Shown piece after piece: positions 1-13,971 of a DNA stretch of 64,000 nt. Each line of letters opens with the position of its first letter. Position 1 is the first letter of the stretch. The notes beneath the pieces were generated by a model. That model ran no database searches and was not told where the DNA came from. It saw only the letters and a program-made list of their open reading frames with translations. The stretch comes from Condylostoma magnum. Taxonomy: Eukaryota; Ciliophora; Heterotrichea; Heterotrichida; Condylostomatidae. Made by a program: the position numbers and the translations under genes. The DNA is taken from contig CAKKTI010000006.1 of the NCBI GenBank assembly GCA_920105805.1, forward strand, positions 113,603 through 177,602. Reading direction: 5' to 3'.

Positions 1-1
1 C

Positions 2-298
2 TTAGACACAATCAATTTAATACTAGATTAACGAGATAAAGTAGGGCCTATTTGTAAGGAAATTTTAGCTAGTTCCATTAAGCAAACTATTATCGATGAA
101 CCAAAGAGTAAAACTCTGAACTAGCTAAAGAATGTAGACTAAATTCTATGCTTGCAGGAACGCAAGTAAAACATGCACATGCAAAAGCTGATTAATCAGA
201 TAAACGATGCTTTTCAAAGGCAAATGGTTATACAGTCGAGTGATTCATCAGATAGTGATGATGACTCAAGCCTATTTTCAGAAGGGTCTCTCTAGTTT
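2..298 (+). CDS. 3' part of an unrecognised gene (5' end outside window)
   Basis: Frame 2 gives a hydrophilic, protein-like sequence with many charged residues and a serine/aspartate-rich stretch near its end (SSDSSDSDDDSS, about bases 239-274). In-frame TAA/TAG are read as Gln. The first candidate stop after the acidic tract is TAG at 296-298; a TAA follows at 317-319. The gene is truncated by the window edge, so no start can be seen. No family is recognised; the acidic Ser tract resembles a disordered, phosphorylatable C-terminal tail. It could instead continue in frame 2 beyond 298, since no codon is an absolute stop here. Confidence 0.4.
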
Positions 299-389
299 AT
301 AAGCTTACCTACTTAAAGTAAAATGGCATTATAATCTATAACATTTATATCAAATGCAAGTATACAAAAGATGAGCGAAGGCAATCTTA

Positions 390-998
390 ATGTTTTCGTC
401 AAATGTTTCTGGTAATTTAGCAATTTACTTAATTTTAATTTTAACAGAGAATGGAAAGGATGGCAGATTAGAATGTAATTTGTAGCTATGGTGGAGATAA
501 TATCATTGATAGTTAAAGCCTAGTATAGAACAGGCAATTCTTTACCAGCTCAATTAGCAATTATTGAATTACTGTCAGGCTAAGCATTCAGCAAAATCTA
601 AGAACAGACAATCTAAAGATATCATTCACAATAGATTGAATGCAATAGAAAAATACATTAATTATTTCAATATGAGTGTAGAAAGTTTATGTGAGGTACA
701 AGCTACTTTATTAGGTATCAGTAAATTTAAAGATAAAAGTCAGTTATAATGCTTGCAATAAATTTTACTAGTGATTATGAAAGTGTTACCCTTCATCAAT
801 CATAATATCTGGGAAATTGTCAAAACTGGATTTAAAGTTGTCCCAGAAAATCAAGTTTAGCCAATTCGATTTAAAATAATTAAAACCTGAAAAATTACTT
901 GCATTAAGATGAGTAATTTATACTTAATTAAACAAACTTGTAAATTTAAAGCGTTATTCTTATTAGTAAGGGCAAATTTAAATTACTTTACAAGTTAA
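390..998 (+). CDS. Hypothetical protein, frame uncertain
   Basis: A coding-like stretch in frame 3, best between about 560 and 960, where a 61-codon run has no TAA/TAG/TGA at all and reads as a plausible mixed helical protein (for example NYFNMSVESLCEVQATLLG). Frame 2 is also protein-like between about 324 and 560 and again from about 990 to 1190. A frame switch inside the region is therefore likely, through a small intron, a second gene or decay. No homologue is recognised. Start and end are provisional. Confidence 0.3.
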
Positions 999-1885
999 AA
1001 GGAAGGCACATTTCTACTGTAGTAAGGGCTAGCGAATCAAATACATATACAAAATCTAATTTTCTAAAAGATTATTAGCCTGTATTAAAGCATCATTTTC
1101 AAGCAAAAAATTAAAAGAAAAAGTAAGCTGATAATAATCCTTCTAAAAGTAGTAAAGACTTCATCAATTTAAAGATTGGCATAATAAGCACTGTGTGAGG
1201 ATACTATTAGTTGAAACTACTATTATACAGGATGATGAAATTAATTAATATTTTTATAGAAGCTCATCACCGTATGCAGTGGAAAAGAACAATAAATATA
1301 TAACAGAAATTGCATATTACTGAATACTTACAATGTAGCAAGTTTTATATGTGATTGTAGCTTCATTTGTATAATTTTAATTTTAGTGTTTTTGTAACAT
1401 ATTGGCTTACTTCTTATACTTATTAAGATATTAAGGAGGTATTTTAAAATTAAACCAACACGAAATGTATTAAGTATTATAAGTCAACTTGATAGATATA
1501 CAAAAGTCCCTGGTATTAATATCAAAATGTTGTATCAATCTATAAAATGAGTAGCCAATTTACTAAATTAATAGTATAGACCTTACATACTTGCCCTTAA
1601 TACTACCCACTTTCAATTGTTTGTAACATTTTAAACATAAAATTTAAGCTTTTGATCTGATTATTTATAAATCTTAAGAGGATATTCTAAAGATGATATT
1701 AATTTAATGATTAACTCTAGTACCTTAGTATCGAAAAGTTGTTTATATTATTCGTCTTAAAAGTTATGAAATCAATATAAATTTATTACTTTTTTCATTG
1801 TCTTCCCAACTTCAGTGCATATTTTGATTTTTTACTGAGTGGTTTATAAGATATTGCAGTGATGTTATAATTTTCATTATTAAAA
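999..1885. other. Unresolved AT-rich stretch
   Basis: Bases 999-1190 still look coding in frame 2 (Ser/Lys/Asn-rich, for example VVRASESNTYTKSN). They may be the 3' part of the preceding gene after a frame change. From about 1190 to the next ATG at 1886 the sequence is AT-rich, no frame is clearly protein-like, and no RNA gene or repeat was recognised. Confidence 0.4.
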
Positions 1886-3333
1886 ATGACTACAATAACA
1901 CAATTTCAAGATCTCGACGAATGGCCTCTAACTAAGTAATACCTTGCAGCTGAATTCTTTTTATCAGAAGAAAAACCACTGAACATTAACGAATCCCAAA
2001 GAGTTTCCTTAAGTGCCCTCCATCTATAAATTTCTTACGGAGAATGAAAATACAATATTAACGTACCTGAGTTCCAGTCATGTTCTATAAGCGAAAGACG
2101 TAGAAAGGAAGAAGGCTGGTAGAAATTAGGAAATATAAGCAAAAAGGCTGCAATGAGGAAATTTGTAGATTTGGTAAGCAATTTGTTTCCTTATTGATCA
2201 AAACAAAACTGGGTATTTTCTAAATTCTAGCCAGAGTGGGAAAAAATTGAACTGTAGGCAGATACAAATCGCAATTAAAACAGAAGAAACAATATGCGGC
2301 CCCCTATTGCATCACCTGCTAACTAAACTAATCGATTCAGGTCAACAGATAATCGAAGCCCCACTAATATTTCTCTGCATTCTGCTTCCATGGATGCTAA
2401 AGATGCCATATACAGGATCAAAAGTAATAATATAAGTTAATTTCATGATGTCAATAAGGAATCTCTGTATTACAGACTTCCTGTTATATCTAAATCTAGA
2501 TACAGCTAGCAGTAAGGGTAAAACTTTTTGAAGTCCTTTGTAGAAGGAATGCAAAGTCATAAAGCAAAGCATATTAGGTAGACTAGTGCTAGGAAGAATC
2601 CTTAGTACCCTGATATACAGAAAGTGAAAACTATTTAGGATCATTAGGAGTTAGATTAAGATTTGCAGGAGTTTTATGATAAACTATAGTAAATTGAAGA
2701 TACTGATTTTGATGCTAAAATTCAAAAATCAATTGATAAAACTAGGAAAAGCCATTTTTAGGAATTTATTAAGAAAAGATTCGAAATTGTGAATATTCTT
2801 ATAGAAATGTTTTAGAAATTAACCTTTGAGGATCTGGTAGCACAGTAATTAAAAGACTCATTTAAGAAGACATTAGACTATAATGACAAATTTATCAATA
2901 ATTAATTTAACTAGAAATGCAAATTAGAGGATTCATTGAGTTAAAGTTAATCTTAGTATGAATAACTGAAAAGTGCATTGAAAACGATTAATTCTATTAC
3001 GCAGAGTAAACGTTTAAATCAGTAAAAAGAAATGAAAAAATTACAAAAGAGTGCGTAAATATTAGATGAGAGTAATTGTTAATTATTAGAAAGCTTACTA
3101 TAGACATACTAAAATTAAAGGTAAGCATTAATAATAATAGATGAGCAATACTAGAAAACCAACAAGGAAAATGAAAATATGCGTTAGATCCTGCAGACCT
3201 TATAATACGAAATTCCCTTTGATGATAAAAACGACGAATTTCAATTTATGCAGAAAGATGATAAAGATAAACTAATACAAAGATTATCTGAAATTGATGG
3301 AAAGATAGAAAGGCTACGCAAAATGTATGATAA

Positions 3334-3337
<4 letters not shown>
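1886..3337 (+). CDS. Acyl-CoA-binding-domain protein with coiled-coil tail
   Basis: A 483-residue protein. Residues about 10-110 resemble a diverged acyl-CoA-binding (ACBP) four-helix domain: a Leu/Tyr-rich helix pair with YGEWKYN, then an insert, then an RRRKEEGWQKLGNISKKAAM segment matching the ACBP pattern of Trp, Leu, small-Ser-Lys-Glu-Ala-Met. ACBP domains bind long-chain acyl-CoA esters. The rest is Ser/Asn/Gln-rich and then, from about residue 230, long charged helices typical of coiled coils. The start follows an A-rich context (taaaaATG). The last in-frame TAA lies inside the stop codon of the convergent downstream gene. The domain is divergent, so ligand binding is an inference. Confidence 0.65.
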
Positions 3338-5061
<1,724 letters not shown>

Positions 5062-5257
5062 ACGTTTGTATCTTATTGAGGATAAGGGAATACTTCGTAT
5101 GTTAAATTTAACTCCCTATTACATTAATATTTATTAGCTGATTAAGACTAACTTTAGCTAGTAAGGTTTGAATTATAATGTATTTTAGAATCAAGTTAAG
5201 TAAAGGTAATATAAGTAAAACAACACTTAATATAAACTTATAATAGTTAAATTCATA

Positions 5258-5656
5258 TTAATTTTCTAGATCATGATAACTATCTGAATATATTTTCCTT
5301 CTCTCTTCCTTTATAATTGGCTCATATTTCCCGTATATATACTTAGCATCATTTCAAAGAATACAAGATGACATGTAATCCCCAACTGATAAATATGTTT
5401 TGCATAAAATTACAGCCATTACACATCTAGAAGCAGAGATATTATAGCTTCTTCCTTTTTCAAGTAGTTTACCTTTGTATAAAATAGGAAAAATGCCTAA
5501 GAATGCAATACGGTTTATTCATCACATTAAATCCATTTTTAGAAGTGACTTTTCAATCGTGTAATGTTCTTCCTGGGTAAGAAATGGTAGGTTTAAGCAT
5601 TCAATTGCGTGAATTCTTCTGTAGATGTATATTTGACCTATAAGTCCAAATCCCAT
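5258..5656 (-). CDS. Small putative membrane protein, unknown
   Basis: A 132-residue reading frame starting MGFGLIGQIYIYRRIHA, with a hydrophobic stretch around residues 43-55 (WWINRIAFLGIFPILY) and weaker ones near the N-terminus and residues 77-90. The C-terminal 35 residues are charged and end HDLEN. Almost no TAA/TAG/TGA codons occur inside, unlike an out-of-frame reading, and one internal TGA gives Trp. It lies between the divergent NEK kinase promoter (118 nt away) and the TTLL gene. No family is recognised; a small ER or mitochondrial membrane protein is possible. Confidence 0.6.
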
Positions 5657-5774
5657 AAAATATGGTATGATATTTATAATACAATTTATCAAATATAATC
5701 AACTTATATAACAATATAACTAAAACAATCCGATTAGTCTATCAAAAATGTAATAAATTATATAATACAATAAA

Positions 5775-7169
<1,395 letters not shown>

Positions 7170-7274
7170 TACTGTTTTTCATTTATGTTCTGATTAATTC
7201 TAAAATACCATAAATCCGTGTTTAACCATTTACTTAAAACATTTATTCATCAAACAACTATTTTACTAATCATT

Positions 7275-7949
7275 TTAATTTTTGACTCTTTTGTAAGGTT
7301 CTCCTGAATTCTCTAAATACCTGTTAATTCTTCTGTATAAAACTTACAATAAAATTTTAGTAAAAGTGCGCGCTTATAAGGAATCCACGACAATTTGCAT
7401 TCTTTCCTTATCAACATCCTCTAGAGCATGTGGACACTCTGATTACACCATTAATATTATTTCTCCTAGTACTTCATGCGATACTTTTCTAATTTTCTCT
7501 GCAAATTCCAGCTTGTCTTCAAATGATATACCATTTTGCACCTTTTCCTCTGCTATGACATGATTTTGTGCGCTAACCTCATCAACAGAGATCTTATGCT
7601 TTTTACAATATCTTTTCATATGTTTGTCCATCAATGTTGCCTGTTATACAATCAAAGATCCAGGAACATTGTAATCTCGACAATTTTGCCAGATTAGGCT
7701 TAAATCAGCAATAGCCTCAGTTTGATTTTTATACTCGTTATTATCAAGCTTTTACCTAGCTGTTTATAAGTCCATTGGATTAGTGATTATTGCAGGGTAG
7801 TCAGGTAGTCCGAGAGCTAGATAATCTACAGGATACCAGAAATTCTCGCTTTCTGGGACTTCTTTGAGATGTTCTATTAAATCCTCAATTTACTTTTTAT
7901 CTTGAGGTGGCATCGTCTCAGATTATTACTCGGTTGTCTATTCACTCAT
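7275..7949 (-). CDS. Mini-BET protein: one bromodomain plus ET/NET domain
   Basis: A 219-residue protein after removal of one 15-nt intron. Residues about 32-112 form a bromodomain: WYPVDYLALGLPDY (WPF-like shelf and ZA loop), NPMDLQTARQKL, and NCRDYNVPGS carrying the acetyl-lysine-binding Asn. Residues about 140-205 match an extra-terminal (NET) domain: FEDKLEFAEKIRKVSHEVLGEI followed by a helix and, across the intron, ILLRRINRYL. BET proteins read acetylated histones and recruit transcription regulators; this one has a single bromodomain rather than two. It lies downstream of the kinesin gene on the same strand, 58 nt from that gene's TAA. Confidence 0.85.
7333..7347 (-). other. 15-nt spliceosomal intron in the BET gene
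   Basis: On the coding strand the sequence is gtaagttttatacag: a perfect GTAAGT donor and a CAG acceptor in 15 nt. Removing it joins ...KILL to RRINRYLENSG and gives a good end to the NET domain. Its length is a multiple of three and it contains TAA in frame, which this code would not treat as a firm stop, so only motif and homology support splicing. The same 15-mer occurs at 48060-48074. Confidence 0.75.
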
Positions 7950-8007
7950 ATTTTTATTAGTGTAAATTTCATAGTAAAATATGCATAAAACATGTACTTT
8001 AAATATA

Positions 8008-10182
8008 TTAATTTTTAGATATGTTCAAGTCAGCTGTAAACTCGGAAAATGTGACAGGTCCTGAACTCAGTAAAGATTACTCTGTAAAATCGCTGTGAAA
8101 GAGACTCATGAATTATTTTCGTTGTAAAACAGATCTTTTAGTCGAAGCTATTGAATTGAAGGAAGATTCTGACTCGTTTTACTTTGTTTTTATAAGTTAG
8201 CTTGCTTGTCTTGAGTTTTCATAGTCTGTAGAAGTTTCATTTTAAGAGTCTTATAGTTATGATGTGTAGAATTATTTAAATTTTGCATTTTTTACAGTGT
8301 CTAATCCTTTATAGAAAAATATTTCAAGCTTTTTCAGGGATTTTATATTAAGTTTATCGAAGTTTTCCTAGTTTTGTATTAAATCTATTCTTTATTTCAT
8401 TTAATCGATTTAATTATCTAAAAGATCAATTTATTTGTTTTGGTTTTAAATATAGCTTTCATTTTTACTGTGTTTTTCCTCAAATTAGTTAAATTCATCC
8501 TCTAAAAACCCTTAACTTTCCCTTATATCTCCATTATGCTGAGAGATTAATTAGATCTATGACTCAATTCTCTAAATCAGTTACTTTTGCTATTAAATTT
8601 TAGCAATAACGAATTTCATAGTATTATCAGCTTTTAACTTATACTAGCCAGGCTTTAATACATTTCCATACTACCTTTTACTCATTAGCTTTTAATCAAT
8701 TATTATATCTCCTACATCCGGATACCATAGCTCTAAGATCTGAAACTGCCCCTAAGAAGGAATACAACTCTAAGGGTTAAAAAGCATTTAGTTCTCCCTT
8801 TACACATCAGCTTCTAATGATTAAATCTCAGCGATTAATTTCTCAATTATCACCTATTTTCCCTGCTATGTTTCCTTTAACTACAGTTTCAACTCCCGTA
8901 TATCATTCTAATAACTTTTCAGTACATTCTGATCCCCCTTTATATTTTAGGCGATTCTATTAGTAATAGTTTAGGCCTTTCCTCCGAATCTAAGAGTACT
9001 TAAGGTTAGCTCGTATTGTGTAGCAGTGGGTGTAGCCGTGCAGATGACTCTGGTGAGTGAATTTCCCCCTAGAGACGATGATAGGATTTTAGTCAAGTTA
9101 GAATTTCTGTAAGGAATGTGAGTCTCAAATCTACAATTCTAGTTCTCTGCTAGCTTCATTATCACCTAGCACAAATGAAATAAACTCTTATTGATGTGTT
9201 TACCCTCTGTTAATAAAGTGTCTTGGCTTCTTGGACTATTTACATTAGATTTCTTACTTTAGTGTCTGGCTTTAGGGACATCGGTTGGAATTTCTTGCAG
9301 GTTGTTTACTCTTTCACTTCCTGCTAAATCTATGAAGTTGACTAAACTTTCGATTTAATAACAGTTTTAAGTAGTTTCAGAGTATCTTATGTATTAGATC
9401 TTTATTCTGAAAATAGTATGAGATCTAGAGCTGTGGTGGTTCATTGTTGTGCTGGCGTAGTGTCTGTTGTGCTCCCCTAGGTTTATTAACTCCATGGCTT
9501 ATTCTATACTGGAGACATCAAACTAAACCGCTCCCTTTACCTAGAAGTTCTTTTATTGGTCTTCAACTATTGTCAACTAATTAAACTGCTTATTACTCGA
9601 AAACAAGTCGTATATATGCTCGTTGTATATTTCCCAATAAGAAATTGAAAGCTTGAATTTACTACTACTACCACATTACTACTAATGTCCAAAAAGATCC
9701 TACAAAGCCATGAATATAATTCCATCTGTTCTATTAAAATTTTCGTTAAAACTTCTAGTAGTGCTTTGGCAACTTATTTTGCTAGTAGAACGTTTTAGAT
9801 TTCTTCTTTCAGCTTTGGTATAAACTATACTGTCTTAATTTGCGGAATCTGAGCCCATTAACGTAAAAGTTTTCCCAGAGCCTGTTTACCCGTAAGCAAA
9901 AACTGTAGCATTGAATCCTTGTAGAGCTGAGGTTATTACAGGTCTAACAACAGAGTTAAATACATCTCTATTAGAAAAACTAGGGCCAAAACACCTGTTG
10001 TATTAGAAATTTTGGGAAGAATTAAGACTTTTCTTTGCATTTTTCAGATAGTTTGAAGCTCTTGGGTCTAAATATATTGCGTTTTCTGTACATTTTCAGA
10101 TTATTTTATCGTTTTCCTCTATTTCTCTTTGATTTAAAGGTCTAAGACGTAGTGATACATGGACTCTTTCTTTTTATGACAT
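8008..10182 (-). CDS. Kinesin motor protein, N-terminal motor
   Basis: A 724-residue protein with the motor domain in about residues 1-400. Visible motifs are VSLRLRPLN at the N-terminus, the P-loop FAYGQTGSGKTFT (about 95-107), switch I NHHSSRSHTIF (about 250), switch II DLAGSER (about 281) and LTKILSSSLGGNS (about 368). A neck with ELTLSTLRFGGKAQTI leads into coiled coils (about 410-560) and a Ser/Lys tail. Two loop insertions occur in the motor, one Ser/Arg-rich after the P-loop. It would carry cargo or act on microtubules in cilia or cortex. The class cannot be assigned. The frame is intact across the whole length; TAA at 8008-8010 is the chosen stop, with another at 7999. Confidence 0.9.
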
Positions 10183-10318
10183 ATATTTTTACAAAAATCG
10201 TTAAATACTTAAATAATGGATTTGTTTTAAGTATTGAATTAGTATTAGACAGAGTTAAGTTAACAAATTATCATAAAAATAGGAAAGAATATATATTCTA
10301 TTACTTGTTTATGTAAAT

Positions 10319-10741
10319 ATGGATTATACTGGCTTAGTATTCAACAACGAAAAGAAGCTATATTTAGTTAGTAACAAAGTATTAAGTAATATTAATCAAA
10401 TGAAGTTAAATAATTTTGAAATACTCTAGCATCAACAAAGCTTTTCTATAGAAGGGCTTTTGTTCATTTTTCATAGTCTTGCTAGCTTTCTAAAACAAAA
10501 ATTAATCTGTTTTACGTGCTTTTGGCCATTTTCTACCTTTAAGACCACGTTTGTTATTATTATCTCGGTATTTTTTATCTAGAAATACTTGCAAAACTTG
10601 ACACTCTAGCACCCTTTTTTGGAGTATTTTCAAAAGACAAAAATCTTCCTTTATACTACATTTTATACTTTTATTACGAATGCTTGAAACTTGGAGTCTA
10701 TGGTGAAAGTGTTCTATTTTCTAAGACTAATTCGAATATAA
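10319..10741 (+). CDS. Small hydrophobic protein, unknown
   Basis: A 140-residue frame starting MDYTGLVFNNEKKLYLVSNK. Hydrophobic segments lie at about residues 45-60 and 72-95 (TTFVIIISVFFI), so it is a possible two-pass membrane protein. It begins 136 nt from the divergent kinesin start and ends at TAA, 16 nt from the TAG of the convergent CEP44 gene, which is the usual spacing in this window. No family is recognised. T-rich DNA easily gives hydrophobic readings, so confidence is limited. Confidence 0.45.
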
Positions 10742-10757
10742 ATCTAAAATTATTGTA

Positions 10758-12188
10758 CTACTTTTCTAATTGAATATCGCTCACTTTAGTATCAATATCT
10801 TTAATATTTTTCACTGAAATAGTTTGCATTGGCTTATCATCACACATTGAGCTTAATTTATCCTTGAAGATTTTAAATTCTCCTTATTCTATTTTGCATC
10901 ACCTATTTTATATGATTTGTTTCATTCCTTATCTAAACCTGAACAACTCTCCTTCGATTTAGTTGCAAGGGTTATCAGCTTAATCCATGCTTAGTTCTTC
11001 ATCGCCGAATGATGGTAGTATTATGTTTTCCTATTTAAAATTTGGTTAAATCTGAAAACTGTCTTCAATCTGAAAGCTGTCTTTATTATATTCTTTAGTA
11101 TGTTTGAGCGAGTCGTTTAAGTCAGGCTAGTTTACTTATTTTATTTCTAGTATCTGTAGATTTTCTAATATAATTTCACTTGGTTATCTACTCTGATAGT
11201 CTGAGGCCTTATTACAGATTTAGTTTCCCATTATTTGAATTAATTATGGACTTAAGAAAATGCTTAATAAAATCAAGGCTATCACAACTAATTTAATCAA
11301 AAAATTATTATACATTTAATACTGAATTTCCGTAATATCCATGTCATTACTGAAACTCAAAGTGTTTTTAAAGTGCTGCTTTTAAATAGGTTGAACTGCT
11401 CGCTAATTAGCTTCTTCTATTAAACACTCTCTATTCTACCGCTCTAATCTGCCCACTTTCTACCCTATTACGCTTATTTTAGCATTAGACTTTTGCATGA
11501 AGCTGTCTAATTTATTGTCTACATTTTCTAGTCTATTAGAAACCTCAGCTACCCTCATTGCAAGTTGCCTTATAACTAAACTTACCTCATTATCCTTAAA
11601 CTCTTCTTAATACGGACTACTAGCCCCAGACTCAAAACCATATCCTGTACTTTGTCTATGAGGTGTTTCATACAAGGACTGCTTTTAACTCATTAGATCA
11701 ATAGACTCATCCATAGTAGGAGGAATGGGTAGTGGTCTTGATGTATTCCTTGACGAGCTGATTGACCTAACAGATGTTTGTCTTTTCAACTTAGGAAATC
11801 TTAGTAGTTCTATATGTTTATGCTTTATAAGTCTTATTACATCTATAAGCATCAGAATTTTCCGCTCAGCATATCCAGTTGATAGGAATTGACCAATTGT
11901 TAGAACTGTTCTAAAGTTGAATTGGTTTCTCAGCAGTTTGTAAGCTTGTTCTAAGAATTAGTAGTCGTTTGCATCGTCGAATTGTATTCCTATATGCCTG
12001 TAAAATTAATGAATAAGTGAGGAGTATTATAGTAATATGAATTGGAAGATCTGTAGTATTGCCACTGGGTGTCCTTAGTAAATTCTGATTTAAAGTTACA
12101 GTTCTTCTTATATTTCGTAGGGATATTATACTTGTTTTAGCTCTCTTCTCAGGGTTTCCAAGTTACACTTTAGATTACCAACTGACAT
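10758..12188 (-). CDS. CEP44: CEP44-domain centriolar protein
   Basis: A 476-residue protein whose first 130 residues match the CEP44 domain: LETLRRELKQVQYPYEI, a short HPVAIL helix, EQAYKLLRNQFNFRTVLTIG and STGYAERKILMLIDVI. In animals CEP44 binds the inner centriole wall and helps centriole-to-centrosome conversion; ciliates use it at basal bodies. The middle is Ser/Pro-rich with MDESIDL, followed by a coiled coil (about 235-285). Unusually, a strongly hydrophobic run (FLIKLVVIALILLSIFLSP, about residue 325-345) looks like a membrane helix. The tail is acidic and disordered. The ATG is separated from the upstream MRM1-type stop by a single base. Confidence 0.85.
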
Positions 12189-12189
12189 G

Positions 12190-13086
12190 TTAAATTTTTA
12201 AATTATTAAAATTAAGGGAATACAGGATTATTCCTAGGGCTGTGTTTACATTTAAGGAGTCTATATAAGATTAACAGCTTGAGATCTATAGAATTTCATT
12301 ACATTACTCTAATACAGTAGGCTTTATACCATACCCTTCACTTCCAATTACAATAATTACTTTGCTTTTGCCTTTTCCTTATGTTGAATGCAGCTCTACT
12401 CCTTTTCCCGTTCCAATGATATATCAACTATTCTACTTGCAATCCATCAGAAATTTTACTAAGTTATCAACAATACAGGCCTTTGTGAACTCAATGGCCC
12501 CTGAGCTGGTCTTAGCTACAGTTGTGTTGAATTATGCTGAGCCTTTTTAAGTCGTAATAACACCTTAGGCTCCTAGGAAATGAGCAGTTCTTATAATAGA
12601 GCCGAAGTTTTAAGGGTCTGTGATTCTGTCGCATGCTATATAAATTCCTTACTCTAATTGCTGTGAGCTTTTAATAAAATTTGGCTTGAATTAAGAAGCC
12701 TCCAACACAATTCCTTAGTGAGTCTGATACTTAGTCATTTTATCTAACCTTGAGTGCTCAACATGCTATACAGGAATATGCAAGGATTAGGCTAGTTTTA
12801 TAGACTCAAATTTAGTAGGAATCGGCTTACACACATACAGAGCTTTAAGAGCCCGCTGCTTTGCTTATAAGGCTGCTTTTACTGGATTTACTCCATACAG
12901 AAACTCAAAACCCTTTTGTGCCATATTCAAGGAATTATCTAATCTAAATTTGCTGAGTTATCTGAGCTTTTCTTCTTGGCTTCCTCCAACAGTGGTATAA
13001 GCTGTCCCTTTTAAGCCAATTTGTTTAAAAATCCCAAAATAAAAGGAACGTAATTATGTCGACGCCTTGCATTTTCCTAAGACCAT
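12190..13086 (-). CDS. MRM1: SpoU/TrmH-family rRNA 2'-O-methyltransferase (MRM1 type)
   Basis: A 298-residue protein with an N-terminal substrate-binding domain (FEFLYGVNPVKAAL, about residue 57) and a C-terminal SPOUT knot. The three family motifs are present: DRITDPQNFGSIIRTAHFLG (about 160), VIIVIGSEGYGI (about 240) and SLNVNTALGIILY (about 280). MRM1 enzymes methylate a ribose in the mitochondrial large-subunit rRNA peptidyl-transferase region. The basic 55-residue N-terminal extension with an amphipathic look fits mitochondrial import (inference). It sits in a minus-strand series, 2 nt after the UCHL5 stop and 1 nt before CEP44. Confidence 0.88.
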
Positions 13087-13088
13087 TT

Positions 13089-13970
13089 TTATCGTTTTTC
13101 CTACTCCATTGCTATCATTTCCTCTAATTCTTACTTTTACTACTATTTGATAATCAAATCACTATTTAATTAAGTTGTATCATCAGATAAAGTGTTGAAA
13201 TAGTCCTCATCAATTTCTAAATCCATGGAGTTCTCTACATTTTCCCCTAAAGACAGCAATTTAGCGAAAATTGACCCTATTTAACTGCTGGTTTCAGTTA
13301 ATTGCTCCTCAGCTTATTGTAATTTGCTCTTAACCAATGCTAGTAAATTGAATCGTATTTCATTAGCCGAGTATGTTTGAATTCTTTAAATAATTGCATC
13401 CTTCACAACCTATAGCCAGTCCCCTGTTCCATACTCTCCAATTAAAATCGGTCCCTTCTGCATTCCATCTAGCTCATACACCTTACCCTAAAAGGGCACG
13501 TATGAAATAAAGTGATACACATCATCCTTCTCAGTCGCCTGCACCTTTTCTACCTCAAACACCTGCGGCCTTGAAAAGCTATTATGAGTGTTTCTTATCA
13601 AGTCACTGTTGCTTATAGTAAGCCCTCTAGTCTAGGGGTCTAAGGGCATGGAAAACTCTCGTAGATTATTCAATTCCTGACCAATTTCCACGTTTTAACA
13701 GTTAAGTAAAATTGATAGTAGGGCCTAAGTAGCACATGCATTAGTGATTACCTAATTAGCAAAAAACAGTTCCTGGGGGTAAAATTCAAGGCACTCACGA
13801 GGCGGTCCGGGGATCCATTTAAACAAAAACACAATTCCGTATACTGGCGTAATTTCACTTAGAGTATCAACACTATAGATCTCCTCCACCTCAACTCCTA
13901 CCACTCCCATTTTCTGTATCAATTCTGTAAAAACTGCTGGATCTGACTCAATTAAACACCACTCTCCCAT
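13089..13970 (-). CDS. UCHL5: Ubiquitin C-terminal hydrolase UCHL5/UCH37
   Basis: A 293-residue cysteine deubiquitinase of the peptidase C12 family. The start [18 protein letters not shown] is the canonical UCH opening. The oxyanion Gln and catalytic Cys are in [15 protein letters not shown] (about residue 73-87), the catalytic His in [11 protein letters not shown] (about 165), and the Asp in the loop after it. KRIQ-type helix and [10 protein letters not shown] match UCHL5 rather than UCHL1/3. UCHL5 works at the proteasome (via RPN13) and in INO80. The C-terminal helical tail is short. Two candidate stops exist (TAG 13101, TAA 13089); the second is two bases before the next ATG. Confidence 0.9.
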
Positions 13971-13971
13971 T

